From SKVR01 sp037441525 (GTDB lineage Bacteria; Bacteroidota; Bacteroidia; Bacteroidales; UBA7960), in the NCBI GenBank assembly GCA_037441525.1, contig JBBISA010000004.1, positions 1 through 64,000 on the forward strand: DNA of 64,000 nucleotides, written 5' to 3'. This document shows positions 7,774 through 17,612 of this stretch, piece after piece. Both the position numbers and the translations under genes were made by a program. Positions within the stretch are counted from its first letter, which is position 1. Each line of letters starts with the position of its first letter. The notes below the pieces were generated by a model. The model saw nothing but the letters and a program-made list of their open reading frames with translations. It was not told the origin of the DNA and searched no databases.

Positions 7774-10587
7774 TTACTGGTGTTTATATCTTATACCGAT
7801 AAGAATGCTGCGGGTGTAAATGTCGTGCCTTAAAAGCGTGCGATCGGAGAATTGGTCCTGACCAGGGTATCCAACATTGTCGGGATATACTTTTTTAATG
7901 TAGTTGAAAAGGGGTGAGTTCATAATATTGTTCACCTTGCCGAAAAGCGAGAAGCCTCCACGAAATCGTTTTTCGAAGGATGCATCGAACTGAACCGAAC
8001 GGGCCTGCCAGTAATCGGCATCAAGAAACCGCGATGCAATAATAATCTTGTCGTGGGTATAAGCAGCGGCGATCTGGGCATCCCATCCAAATCGTGTATT
8101 TTTGTATAGAAGCGATAGATTGGCCACGTGGGGCGATTGGCCCGAAAGAGGGCGAGTTTGTTCTTTAAAGAGGAGGGTAGAGTTGCCTCGTTCATCGGGG
8201 CCATAATATGCTTTGGGAGTGGAAATGGCCGAATAGGTGTAGGTGTAATTGGCCTTGACACCAAAACTGCGGAAGTATTTTATTACATCGGCTTCTATTC
8301 CCAAATTGCGGGCATTACCCAGGTTTTGTGGCCCATAGCCATATTGCCTGCGATTTACTGTGGTGTACGACATTTCGATAGGGTTATTCAGATATTTGTA
8401 GAACACCCCTACCATGAATTGCTCAGTGGGCGAGGGGAATTTCTCCCACCGCAGGTCGATGTTATCTATACGGGCACGTTTAAGGTCTTTATTACCAAAC
8501 TCCATATAATCTTCGGCAATAATCAGGTAGGGCACTACTTCGAAAAAGCCCGGGCGGTTTATCGACCTGAACCACGATGCCCTGATGTTGGTATTAACGT
8601 TAGGGGTATATTTCAGTTTTACTGATGGGAGCAAATCCAGGTATTTTTGCCCACCATTGGCGGCATTACCCGGACCAGGGAAATACATAAAATAACCCTG
8701 ATCAGTATATTCAGCCCTTATACCGGCAGTAATATCACCCATTGTGTTGTTTAAATGTGCCATCAGGTAACCTGCACCGATTTTCTCATGGGCATCATAT
8801 TCGAGAGGGCCCACACTACCAAAGGGAGTTTGCAGTGTCCAGCCGATCTGGTCAATTGTTTCAAAATTCTGCCCTTTTATATATTGCCCATTCGGTTTAA
8901 ACCGATACTCTACCAGTGAGTTGTCCCGCTTCTTATCGCGGAATAAACCTCCGGTTTTAAAGGTAAGATTCGAATTCAATAACCGGGTTTTATAGCTCAG
9001 ATTCAAATAACCGCCCAAATCTCGGTCGTTGTTGAAGGCCCACTCGCGTGTTGAACCATCGGCATCGGGATAAATATTATCCAACTCGCCTATAACTATG
9101 CGATCGAGATTAAAGTAGCTTTTGTCGGGTTCGCGATGGCTGGCAATGGAATATACCCCCGACCAGTTCAGCGAGAGCTTTGGCAATAGTTGATGGTCTC
9201 CCTGTAGGTGCGAAACCAGAATACTTTGTTTATTTGTGCGAAGTCTGGTCTGGAAATTAAGATCAAATCGATTGTTTTCAGGGTCGTAATTTAGGCCAAA
9301 GTTGGTGGTGGTGGTTTCTCTTACAGAGTAATTGTCCATTTTAATAAAGGCATTGTACAATTCTAAGCTATGCTTCGCTGACAAGCGAAAATCGGTTTTC
9401 AGGTGCGTGCCAAGCTGGAACTGGTTTTCGAAATATTCTCTTTCGCGCATTTTTCCTATCACTACCCTGTTGTCCTGAGCGTGGCTGTCGTCATAAATTG
9501 TACTGTAAGACCCCTTGAATAGATTCTGGTAATTAGCTGCTGCAATAAATCCAAGGCGATTGTTCAGAAAACGGCTGCCAAAGGTAAGCCCTGCAACTCC
9601 ATTAGGAAGGGGTTGCCGGTTTTGAAGTGCACCCCATTTAGTGCCAAAATCTGATTCTGTGGCACGGTAGCTGCTCCCCTGCAATTCGCGGGGCGATGCC
9701 ATTATGATGGATGATGGGGAATAGTAATGGTAATTATGGTCGATGAAAAATGAATTATATCCCAATGCAGCGTTAGCATTGAAGGTAAATGCAGACGGGG
9801 CATCTTTCATTTCAATGTTTATTACTCCACCAGAGGCATCGCCTTCCATATCAGGTGTCAATGTTTTGGTTACTTCCACACGGTCTGCCAGTTCGCTTGG
9901 GAAAAGGTTTAGTGGAACATATCTTTGCTGGTTGTGCGGGCTTGGAATTTTTACCCCGTTTACAAGGGTGTAGTTGTAACGCTTATCCATTCCCCGCAAA
10001 ATGGCGTATTGGGCATCACCCGAACTGTTCTTTTCAAGAGTAACACCAGAAACCCTTTGAACCACATTGGCAATATCCAGGTCGGGTGAAAGTTCAATTG
10101 CCCTCGCACTAACAACATTCATTACGGTAAGTGAATTTTTCTCGCTGGCCCTGGCACTTAATTCGGTTTGTCTTTCGCGCCGTGCAAAAACACTCACTTC
10201 ATTTAATTGCAAGGCTACAGACACAAACCCCAATAAAATTTCAAATTCTCTGTTCTGAGCACTAAGGCTAATTGTGTTTTCGATGGGTTCGTAGCTGATG
10301 TAGTTGGCCACCAACGTATAATCCCCGAATGGAATGTTGCGCAGAACAAAGGTCCCGTCAAACCCTGAAGTAGTCCCCTGGCGGGTTTCCTTTATTACAA
10401 CTGTGGCCCCTATCAAGGTTTCTCCGGTTACCTTGTCGCGGGCAATTCCTCTTATTATGCCTGAAGTTTGAAATGATTCTAATGCAGGTGAGCTTGTATT
10501 TTCACGATTTGATGCTCCTGTAAATGCGGGCACAGCTATTGAAATGAATAAAGCCAGAAGTAAGGCTTTGCAGGTAATCTTTTTCAA
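7774..10587 (-). CDS. TonB-dependent outer-membrane receptor
   Basis: A 937-residue outer-membrane receptor. A signal peptide (about 1-25) is followed by a carboxypeptidase-regulatory-like domain (about 40-125), a plug domain (about 130-265, with VVQRVSGV, ILRGMDKRYN and GGVINIEMKD), and a beta-barrel ending in the short terminal strand ILIGIRYKHQ. The start codon is TTG: an in-frame TAA lies three codons upstream, no ATG is available, and the peptide from TTG gives a good signal sequence. There is no SusD partner. It heads a run with the beta-helix lipoprotein (56-base gap) and phytase, which suggests uptake of a phytase product, phytate or a metal complex. The substrate is inferred only. 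Confidence 0.9.
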   Translation of the reverse strand: MKKITCKALLLALFISIAVPAFTGASNRENTSSPALESFQTSGIIRGIARDKVTGETLIGATVVIKETRQGTTSGFDGTFVLRNIPFGDYTLVANYISYEPIENTISLSAQNREFEILLGFVSVALQLNEVSVFARRERQTELSARASEKNSLTVMNVVSARAIELSPDLDIANVVQRVSGVTLEKNSSGDAQYAILRGMDKRYNYTLVNGVKIPSPHNQQRYVPLNLFPSELADRVEVTKTLTPDMEGDASGGVINIEMKDAPSAFTFNANAALGYNSFFIDHNYHYYSPSSIIMASPRELQGSSYRATESDFGTKWGALQNRQPLPNGVAGLTFGSRFLNNRLGFIAAANYQNLFKGSYSTIYDDSHAQDNRVVIGKMREREYFENQFQLGTHLKTDFRLSAKHSLELYNAFIKMDNYSVRETTTTNFGLNYDPENNRFDLNFQTRLRTNKQSILVSHLQGDHQLLPKLSLNWSGVYSIASHREPDKSYFNLDRIVIGELDNIYPDADGSTREWAFNNDRDLGGYLNLSYKTRLLNSNLTFKTGGLFRDKKRDNSLVEYRFKPNGQYIKGQNFETIDQIGWTLQTPFGSVGPLEYDAHEKIGAGYLMAHLNNTMGDITAGIRAEYTDQGYFMYFPGPGNAANGGQKYLDLLPSVKLKYTPNVNTNIRASWFRSINRPGFFEVVPYLIIAEDYMEFGNKDLKRARIDNIDLRWEKFPSPTEQFMVGVFYKYLNNPIEMSYTTVNRRQYGYGPQNLGNARNLGIEADVIKYFRSFGVKANYTYTYSAISTPKAYYGPDERGNSTLLFKEQTRPLSGQSPHVANLSLLYKNTRFGWDAQIAAAYTHDKIIIASRFLDADYWQARSVQFDASFEKRFRGGFSLFGKVNNIMNSPLFNYIKKVYPDNVGYPGQDQFSDRTLLRHDIYTRSILIGIRYKHQ

Positions 10588-10835
10588 TGGTAATTAATTT
10601 AGATTTCTGCAAAGAAACACGATTGTCATTAACTAAATTTTAATTAAAAATTAAGGAATTGTATTGTTTGAATATCTGTTTAAAAAAGCAGTCTGCTTAG
10701 ATATTTGTCATTGGATTATTCTAAAGTTATGCAGATCAATGTTCCCATTGATATCCACGCCAAACATTGCAATATGAAAACCATCAGCAGGTTTAAGAGT
10801 AGATTAATTTAGTGTTAAGTTAATGTTAACAGGAG

Positions 10836-12080
10836 CTAATCTATGTCTTTTTTATTTATTGAACGTTTTAACAGGCAACTGTCGCCATAGCTTAAAAACC
10901 TGAAGTTATTGCCGAGGGCATACTGGTAAATGTTTTTCCAGTCAGTTCCGCAAAATGCAGCTACCAGGAGCAGTAAGGTGCTTTTAGGCTGATGGAAATT
11001 GGTAATCAGGGTATTTACGAGTTTGAAACTATACCCCGGAAGTATGATAAGGGATGTTTCACCATAAAGTGTATCGGTATTATGCCTGTTCAGATAGTTC
11101 AGGATAGCTTCAAGTGCATCTTTGGGCTTGGGCATGAACGGAAATTGGTTTTCGTAGGGTTCCCATTGTTCAACTAAAAAACCCTCACTTCCGAAACTAT
11201 AATTATTAATTATCTTAGCCCCAAGCCAGTAAAGACTTTCGATGGTGCGCATCGAGGTGGTTCCTACACAAATAATTTCATTATTTTGTTTTTCGAGCAA
11301 AAACTCAATAGTAGATTTGTTAACAATTACCTGTTCATGATGCATGTAATGATCTCCTATGGTTTTGCTCGAAACCGGTTTAAAGGTACCTGCCCCCACA
11401 TGAAGGGTAACATAGGTTTTTTCGATATTCTTAGCGCCCAGAGAATCCATTACCTGTGGAGTAAAGTGCAAGCCGGCAGTTGGAGCGGCCACAGAACCAG
11501 AATGTTTGGCAAAGATGGTTTGGTATCGCTCCTTATCCGATTCCTGAGCCTGTCTGGCTATGTAGGGCGGGAGAGGGGTCTTTCCGGCTAAATCGAGTAT
11601 TTCTGCAAAGGTTTCTGAACCTGTCCAGCTAAAATGAATGAAATAACCATCGTTTGATGCTTCCCCTCTGGTAGCATTTAAACATCCACTGTTACCCACT
11701 TTCATCGAAAGATCGCCATGTTTCCATTTTTTTGCATTACCCACCAGGCAAAACCATGAACACCTGCCTTTTTGCTCGAAAGCAAGCTGAATTTCCTTCA
11801 TTGGGCCAGAGGGTTCAAGGCAGAAAATCTCAATAAGCGCACCAGTTTCTGTCTGAAATAGCAAACGGGCCTGCACTACACGGGTATTATTAAACACCAT
11901 AAGCGCAGGCCCGTTAATATGTTGATGCAGGTTTCTGAAAATTGTTCTGCTGATGTTACCATCCTTATAAACCAGTAAATTCGATGCATCGCGCTGTTCC
12001 AATGGATACAGGGCAATTTTATCCGATGGTAAATCGTAGGTAAACTCAGCAATAGAAATTTTGCGGTGCTCTTTGTTCAT
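10836..12080 (-). CDS. queA: S-adenosylmethionine:tRNA ribosyltransferase-isomerase
   Basis: QueA transfers and isomerises the ribosyl part of S-adenosylmethionine onto preQ1 in tRNA, giving epoxyqueuosine at the wobble position. Recognisable family segments are YDLPSDKIALYPLEQRD, GKTPLPPYI, SVAAPTAGLHFT, YVTLHVGAGTFKPV, VGTTSMRTIE, and the terminal NFHQPKSTLLLLVAAFCG. The start at 12080 (MNKEHRK) is preferred over one five codons upstream; both are possible. The gene lies 30 bases after the acyl-CoA synthetase on the same strand and is probably co-transcribed with it, though no functional link is evident. The length, about 414 residues, is somewhat longer than the roughly 350 of proteobacterial QueA. 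Confidence 0.93.
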   Translation of the reverse strand: MNKEHRKISIAEFTYDLPSDKIALYPLEQRDASNLLVYKDGNISRTIFRNLHQHINGPALMVFNNTRVVQARLLFQTETGALIEIFCLEPSGPMKEIQLAFEQKGRCSWFCLVGNAKKWKHGDLSMKVGNSGCLNATRGEASNDGYFIHFSWTGSETFAEILDLAGKTPLPPYIARQAQESDKERYQTIFAKHSGSVAAPTAGLHFTPQVMDSLGAKNIEKTYVTLHVGAGTFKPVSSKTIGDHYMHHEQVIVNKSTIEFLLEKQNNEIICVGTTSMRTIESLYWLGAKIINNYSFGSEGFLVEQWEPYENQFPFMPKPKDALEAILNYLNRHNTDTLYGETSLIILPGYSFKLVNTLITNFHQPKSTLLLLVAAFCGTDWKNIYQYALGNNFRFLSYGDSCLLKRSINKKDID

Positions 12081-12110
12081 AAATTTTTCCGGCAAAGATA
12101 GGTAGAAATA

Positions 12111-14075
12111 CTAATCCTTATCGGCAAAAAGTATCTCCATTTCTTCAAGGTTTCGGACATTGTATATCTGGCGGGCTTCGGGAGTATACAAGAAAGCAAT
12201 GGCATCTTTGTATTGTTCAACAATTGCCGGACGAACCATCTTCATCGTGCTGTTTATCATGCGATTTTGCTCTGAAAATCCTTCCTTCATTATCCACATT
12301 GTACTTGGTAGCCATCGGGGAGGGAAAAGGTTGCCCTGATCGCCACCCGGTAAAAACCGGTCAATCTCGGTCTGAAGTTTTTTCAATCCGGCAGTGCGTC
12401 CCTCTTCGCTATTAATATCTAGGTTTTGATGACTAACCCACTCCCGAAGGTTTTTTTTGTTGGGATAGATTAATGCCGTGGTATAGGGATTCTGGTTGTT
12501 ATACAACATGATTTGATCAATAAACTGCGATTTTTCAACAATTGCTTCCTCAATCCCTTCGGGGCTATATTTTTCACCATCGCTCGATATTAGCAGGCTC
12601 TTGCTCCTGCCCAGCACATAGAGGTAACCGTCAGAGTCCATATAGCCCAAATCACCGGTAAAAAGCCATCCATCTCTTATGGTATCGCTGGTTGCCTGGT
12701 CGTTGTTCCAGTATCCTGCCATCACATTATCCCCCTTTATAACTATCTCTCCCTTTTGCCCTATGGGAAGCGAATTCCCTTGTTCATCGCAGATTTTTAA
12801 CTCCATGAAGGGGACTAATTTACCTGATGACCCAAGTTTATGAAACTGCGGTGTATTGGATGAAATTACGGGCGATGCTTCTGTGAGCCCATAACCCTGG
12901 TACATGGGGAATCCAACTGCGTAAAAAAACCTCTGCAATTCAATATCGAGCAGTGCGCCACCCCCAACAAAAAACTTCAGCCTTCTCCCAAAATTAGCCC
13001 TGATTTTTGAAAACAGAATAATGTCGAAAAGAGCGTACAGTGGTTTTAGCATAAATCTGAAGCCGGTGCCCTTGTTATGGCCTTCGCGATTGTAGGTAAC
13101 AGCAATTTTCATGGCCTGATTAAACAACCATTGGGTTACTTTACCTTTGTCCTTAATGGCTTTTTCTATATTGTTTTTGAAGTTTTTGGCAAGTGCCGGC
13201 ACACTAAGCATAAAATATGGGCGAACCTCCTTAATACAAATAGGGATGTTTCTAAGGGTTTCGTTGAGTGTTTTTCCCAATTTCAGGGAAGCCAGGCTGG
13301 CACCGTTGCGCATAAGTGTATAAATTCCTACCGTGTGAGCAAAGGAATGATCCCACGGCAAAATGTGCAGTGATGTATAATATTCTGGCACAACGAACAT
13401 TGCAGTGGCTTGTTTGGTATTGGCAATGTAGTTTTTATGAGTCAGGATGATACCCTTCGGGTCGGCCGTGGTACCTGATGTATAACATATATTAGCTGCA
13501 TCGTTGGGTAATACCGAGCCTGATACTTGTCTCACAGAATCGGGGTTTTGTGCAAGGTAAGTTTCGCCCTTGCTTATCAAAATTTCCACATCTGTTATTA
13601 CAATATTTTGTTTCAGAGCTTTTTGGTACAATTCATAACTGGTATTTTCGGGCTCAGGGATGCCATCGAGCAAAATAATAAACCGAAGATCGGGAAGCTG
13701 ATTTGCCAACCGGAGAGCCTTGTGTTGATGATTGCCTGAAATTACTATTCCCTTGCAACCTGCATGTTTAAGGCGAAAAACCAGGTCCAAATCTTCTTCT
13801 ATTTTAACACTGAGGGGCACACTGATCGCCCCACAATAAAGAATTGCCAGTTCTGAAATAACCCAATCGTTGCGTCCCTCTGATATAAGCGCAACCCTGT
13901 CGCCCTTTTGCAGTCCGGCCTGCAGCAACCCTGCTGCATATTTATTTAACCTTTCGCGGGTTTGGGCATAGGTGAGTCCTTTGTATTGGTTACCTTTTTT
14001 TTCCCACAGAAAAGTGTTATCTCCATACCGGGATACACTATTCTCGAAGAGTTGAATCAGATTTTTTTCTTCCAT
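12111..14075 (-). CDS. Long-chain acyl-CoA synthetase (AMP-binding)
   Basis: Activates fatty acids to acyl-AMP and then acyl-CoA. The adenylate-forming family motifs are present: CYTSGTTADPKGIILTH (ATP-binding), YQGYGLTEASP, WLFTGDLGYMDSDGYLYVLGRSK, and the sequence after it that carries the hinge. The start at 14075 (MEEKNLIQLFENSV) is chosen because the 19 extra residues of the longer frame look non-coding. At 654 residues it belongs to the large FadD15/ACSL-like group common in Bacteroidota. It is upstream of queA in the same direction. The physiological chain length cannot be read from the sequence. Confidence 0.9.
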   Translation of the reverse strand: MEEKNLIQLFENSVSRYGDNTFLWEKKGNQYKGLTYAQTRERLNKYAAGLLQAGLQKGDRVALISEGRNDWVISELAILYCGAISVPLSVKIEEDLDLVFRLKHAGCKGIVISGNHQHKALRLANQLPDLRFIILLDGIPEPENTSYELYQKALKQNIVITDVEILISKGETYLAQNPDSVRQVSGSVLPNDAANICYTSGTTADPKGIILTHKNYIANTKQATAMFVVPEYYTSLHILPWDHSFAHTVGIYTLMRNGASLASLKLGKTLNETLRNIPICIKEVRPYFMLSVPALAKNFKNNIEKAIKDKGKVTQWLFNQAMKIAVTYNREGHNKGTGFRFMLKPLYALFDIILFSKIRANFGRRLKFFVGGGALLDIELQRFFYAVGFPMYQGYGLTEASPVISSNTPQFHKLGSSGKLVPFMELKICDEQGNSLPIGQKGEIVIKGDNVMAGYWNNDQATSDTIRDGWLFTGDLGYMDSDGYLYVLGRSKSLLISSDGEKYSPEGIEEAIVEKSQFIDQIMLYNNQNPYTTALIYPNKKNLREWVSHQNLDINSEEGRTAGLKKLQTEIDRFLPGGDQGNLFPPRWLPSTMWIMKEGFSEQNRMINSTMKMVRPAIVEQYKDAIAFLYTPEARQIYNVRNLEEMEILFADKD

Positions 14076-14260
14076 TGCATGCTTTTTATTAAGGATGAAA
14101 TTTTTAACAATATTACAAAAAAACGCAAACATTTTTAATGGTTAGCAAATACTGAAATAAACAAATGAAGAGCCAATAGGGTAAAATTGTCAGTCTATGT
14201 TTTGAGAAATCTTTTCAAACCCTTTATGCAAATACAGTTCTCTCTGATGATAAGGTGTTT

Positions 14261-14430
14261 AAACCCAAATTTGTCTTTAGCCGTTTTTTCTAATGACCGT
14301 CATTAAAAATTTAAAGTTTTAAGTTATTGATTATTTGACTTCTATTTTGACAAATAGCTAAAGAAAAACTAAATATTTGTGAGCAGAAATGCTGACAAAT
14401 TAAGTTTTTCTAAAGCGGGGTTAAAACCGT
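14261..14430 (+). repeat. Dispersed hairpin repeat, copy 2
   Basis: This copy shares with copy 3 the opening stretch AAACCCAAATTTGTCTTTAG and a short palindrome TAATGACCGTCATTA. With copies 1 and 3 it shares the central hairpin (14362-14411) and the GCGGGGTTAA linker. The terminal CCCGG hairpin is missing: similarity ends just before the SLC13 transporter stop at 14453. It fills the space between the acyl-CoA synthetase and the transporter. Confidence 0.75.
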
Positions 14431-14452
14431 CTGTTTGGTATTTTACTGGTTT

Positions 14453-16249
14453 TCAGAAAGGGAAAAATATAGGGATAGTAATGGTTGCAATAATCCAGAA
14501 AATGAAGTTAAGTGGTCCCCCCACTTTCACAAAATCCATGAATTTGTAATTTCCGGCTCCATATATCATGGTATTGGTTTGATAACCAATGGGTGTCATA
14601 AAACTTGAAGATGCCGCAAAAGTAATGGCCATCAGAAAAGGTCTTGGGTCAACTTCCATGGCAACAGCGGCGGCAAGTGCAATGGGCGCAAGTAAAACAG
14701 CGCTTGCATTGTTGCTCATCGCTTCGGTCATCATGGTGGTAATAAGGTATAAAACCGACACAATGGCAATTGGGCCAAGGTGCCCCACGCTTGATGTAAG
14801 CAACCCGGAGATCAGCTTTGCGGCGCCACTGCGATCAAGAGCCACGCCAAGGCTCATAGCCCCTGCCAGCAGGAATATCACCTTCCAGTCTATGGCTTTA
14901 TAGGCTTCTTCCATAGTTATGCATTTGGTAACCACCAGAATTATACATCCAATCAATGCTGCTACCATTATGGGCAGTATGTTTAGAGAAGCAACGGCAA
15001 TAATTGCTATAATTACGCCAACAACATAGGCTATTTTATTGCGTTTAAATTTTTCGAAACCTACTTCATTAACAATCAGGAAAGTGTTTCTTCCTTGTAA
15101 TTCGAGTTGGCGAAGTGCATCGAGTTTGTCTCGTTCTGCTTCGATAAGCAGTGTATCGCCTGAGCGCAGAATTGTGTTGGCTACATTTTCGTGCATTATT
15201 TCGCCCCGGTGTCTTATGGCCAGAACAGTTGCCCCGTATTTGTGTCTGAACGATATTTGTTTTACTGTTTTGCCTTCAAACTGACTATTGGGGGCAATAA
15301 CTGCTTCCACCAGAACAGCTCTGTCGCTTTCAATATCCTTGTCTTTAAATTTCTGATCAGATTTAAGTAAAATTCCTTCGCGCTCTTTAAGCACTTTTAT
15401 TTTTTCAAGATTGCAACGCACCATCAATACATCACCTTCCATGAGTTCCATTTGGGGGCCGGGCATAAAGTATTGCTGGCCGTTGCGTTTAATGTCAAGT
15501 ATGTCGATGTCAAGGTTTCTGACCAATTGAGAATCTTTAATTTTCTTCCCAACTGATGGAGCATTGTGCAGAAGAATAATTTCGGTCAGGTAATCGCCCA
15601 TGCCAAATTTCTTTACCAACTCTTTGCTCACTTCGCGTTTAGGTATCATCCTAATACCAAAAACCAACATGTATATTGTTCCTGAAACAAAAAAAATCAA
15701 ACCAACAGGAGCCATTTCAAACATGGAAAAAGGTTTATAACCATTTTCAGCAGCAATACCGCTTACAAGAATATTGGTTGATGTGCCAATAAGCGTGCAT
15801 ACACCGCCAAACATGGAAGCAAACGACAGGGGCATGAGCATCCTCCCCAGATTATGCCCCGATTTTGCCGCTGCCCCGGCAAGTATGGGCATAAAAATAG
15901 CTACCACCGGGGTATTATTGATAAAAGCTGAAACCAGCCCAACCATTAGCATTGTAACCGTAATCGCCACCCAGAATTTGTATTGAAACAAACTGGAAAG
16001 AGTATTGCCAAGTCCTGTTACAGCCCCCGATTTAAAAAGTGCCGCGCTTAAAATAAACATGGCTGCCACTGTAACTGTTGCAGAATTGCTGAAACCGGAT
16101 ACTCCTTCTTCGGGGCTGATAATGCCGGTAACTATAAGGATGGCTATAATCATAAGGGCCACCACATCAACCGGGAATTTCTCAGAAGCAAACAGGGCAA
16201 TGGCAAAAACCAAAACACTCAGTACGATTACTACTTCGATAGTAAACAT
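14453..16249 (-). CDS. SLC13/DASS-type transporter with two TrkA-C domains
   Basis: A 598-residue inner-membrane carrier. Hydrophobic segments at the N- and C-terminal thirds form two related halves, each with the carrier motif: LIGTSTNILVSG near residue 160 and MTPIGYQTNTMIYG near residue 555. Between them, residues about 205-380 hold two TrkA-C (RCK-C) regulatory domains (LMEGDVLMVRC and LRSGDTLLIEA). This arrangement is typical of bacterial DASS-like proteins annotated as sulfate, dicarboxylate or citrate carriers, usually sodium-driven. The substrate cannot be assigned. A full TAnnTTTG match lies 37 bases upstream of the ATG. Confidence 0.87.
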   Translation of the reverse strand: MFTIEVVIVLSVLVFAIALFASEKFPVDVVALMIIAILIVTGIISPEEGVSGFSNSATVTVAAMFILSAALFKSGAVTGLGNTLSSLFQYKFWVAITVTMLMVGLVSAFINNTPVVAIFMPILAGAAAKSGHNLGRMLMPLSFASMFGGVCTLIGTSTNILVSGIAAENGYKPFSMFEMAPVGLIFFVSGTIYMLVFGIRMIPKREVSKELVKKFGMGDYLTEIILLHNAPSVGKKIKDSQLVRNLDIDILDIKRNGQQYFMPGPQMELMEGDVLMVRCNLEKIKVLKEREGILLKSDQKFKDKDIESDRAVLVEAVIAPNSQFEGKTVKQISFRHKYGATVLAIRHRGEIMHENVANTILRSGDTLLIEAERDKLDALRQLELQGRNTFLIVNEVGFEKFKRNKIAYVVGVIIAIIAVASLNILPIMVAALIGCIILVVTKCITMEEAYKAIDWKVIFLLAGAMSLGVALDRSGAAKLISGLLTSSVGHLGPIAIVSVLYLITTMMTEAMSNNASAVLLAPIALAAAVAMEVDPRPFLMAITFAASSSFMTPIGYQTNTMIYGAGNYKFMDFVKVGGPLNFIFWIIATITIPIFFPF

Positions 16250-16285
16250 AAAAAAACTATAAATGAGAGATCAGACTTACTTTCC

Positions 16286-16293
16286 CAAATATA
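16286..16293 (-). promoter_or_regulatory. Candidate -7 box for the SLC13 transporter
   Basis: The minus strand reads TATATTTG, matching TAnnTTTG, placed about 37 bases before the start codon. No clear -33 TTTG was found. Confidence 0.45.
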
Positions 16294-16335
16294 ATCTTTA
16301 TTGTAAAACAGTGGAATGAAAAATTGCCTGCTTAA

Positions 16336-16752
16336 TTATTGCTCATCCATTTGCAGCAAATGCAAAACCATCTGGTCTGATATTCTTTTGAGCAAGAAAT
16401 AGGTGCGAAAAGTTTTTCCGGTTTTAGATGTGTACATACCAATTACATAAACCGACCCATCGCGCGAAGGACCCTGGTGTTCAATGCTGAATGATTCGGG
16501 AAGTTGTCGGGTGAAGAAATTCCGGAGGATCAATTCTGCTTGGTTGCGGCTGAAAGTACCTTCGTTTCCGGGTATTTTCAGGTCGATGGTATTCCCAAAA
16601 TGTTTTGCCACATCGCGTGCATTTCCTTTGTCAAGGGCCGAAGCGATTTCCCTGGTAACCTCATTGTTTTGCATGAAATTATTCAGGTTAAAAAATGATG
16701 TTGATAAAATCCACACACCAACAAAAATAAAGGAGATGAGTTTCTTATTCAT
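16336..16752 (-). CDS. DUF4783 protein
   Basis: A small exported protein of 138 residues with an N-terminal signal or anchor segment (about 1-25). The remainder has a SnoaL/NTF2-like pattern (ASALDKGNARDVAKHFG, ending HLLQMDEQ) that matches the DUF4783 family of Bacteroidota. No catalytic residues are evident and the function is unknown. In related genomes this family is commonly found close to rlmH, and here rlmH is the divergent neighbour, which supports the call. Confidence 0.8.
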   Translation of the reverse strand: MNKKLISFIFVGVWILSTSFFNLNNFMQNNEVTREIASALDKGNARDVAKHFGNTIDLKIPGNEGTFSRNQAELILRNFFTRQLPESFSIEHQGPSRDGSVYVIGMYTSKTGKTFRTYFLLKRISDQMVLHLLQMDEQ

Positions 16753-17138
16753 TTTATCGTTCTTTATTGATTCCCATCAGGGATAAAAATCTCTCATTTA
16801 TCTCAAAAACCAAACCAACCCTAAAGGTTTTGTTTTGTTTTTACGTATTTTTTACCTCGCCATAGCATGTAAAGATAATCTGATTTCATAGATTTTTTGA
16901 ATTTTATATTCCCATAAGTTTGATTATTCTTACAAATGTAAAATGCCCTGATTATTTGACAATATACAGTTAATGCTCACGCAAGTTATAACCGACACCC
17001 GAATTATACCAATGGCCAGGGTCCGACAACCCATATTTTCCGGTTTTATTTTGTTGAAATAAATTACTTTCGGCTAATTATAGTATCATTGTCAGATATG
17101 CTTTTATTGTAGTAGTTTCATGAATTTTATTGTAAGGA
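16753..17138. other. Intergenic region between DUF4783 and rlmH
   Basis: An AT-rich 386-base divergent region without an open reading frame. A short CCAACCCTAAAGGTTTT stem-like stretch occurs near 16816. No reliable promoter box was identified for either gene. Confidence 0.55.
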
Positions 17139-17612
17139 ATGAAAATCACCTTGGTTTTAATAGGAAAAACTGACCACGATTACCTGAAAGATGGCATTGA
17201 AATTTTCACTAACCGGTTGAAACATTATATTCCCTTTGAGATAAAAGAGGTTAATGTGCTGCGCAAAATAAGCGCCTTGCCACCAGAACAGCTAAAAATT
17301 GCCGAAGCAGAATTAATTTCCCCTTTTCTTCAAAAGGCAGGTTGTGTGGTACTGCTCGACGAAAATGGCACTCAGTTTACTTCTGTTGATTTTTCGGGGT
17401 TTCTCCAGAAACGGATGAATGCAGGGGTAAAAGAACTTCTTTTTGTGGTGGGGGGTGCCTGGGGATTTGCCGATAGTGTTTACCAAAGAGCCGATTTCAA
17501 AGTCTCCTTATCAAAAATGACCTTTTCACATCAAATGGTCAGGTTGTTTTTTGTTGAGCAACTCTACAGGGCATTTACCATTCTGAAAGGGGAGAATTAC
17601 CATAATGAATAA
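17139..17612 (+). CDS. rlmH: 23S rRNA pseudouridine-1915 N3-methyltransferase
   Basis: RlmH methylates N3 of pseudouridine 1915 in helix 69 of 23S rRNA, using S-adenosylmethionine. The 157-residue length and SPOUT-fold signature are typical: GKTDHDYLKDG near the start, VVLLDENGTQFTS, the S-adenosylmethionine loop FVVGGAWGF near residue 110, and the C-terminal SLSKMTFSHQMVRLFFVEQLYRA (in part) with the terminal KGENYHNE. The stop codon's last two bases overlap the beginning of repeat copy 3. Confidence 0.96.
   Translation: MKITLVLIGKTDHDYLKDGIEIFTNRLKHYIPFEIKEVNVLRKISALPPEQLKIAEAELISPFLQKAGCVVLLDENGTQFTSVDFSGFLQKRMNAGVKELLFVVGGAWGFADSVYQRADFKVSLSKMTFSHQMVRLFFVEQLYRAFTILKGENYHNE

Noticed and set aside
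8128..8625. A 165-codon frame on the plus strand inside the TonB receptor gene
   Set aside because: It is fully antisense to a well-supported gene, has no domain or start context, and follows the codon structure of the opposite strand.
16753..17138. Possible tRNA or 6S-like RNA in the DUF4783/rlmH gap
   Set aside because: No cloverleaf, no conserved T-loop (GTTCGA-type) and no long central bubble could be found.
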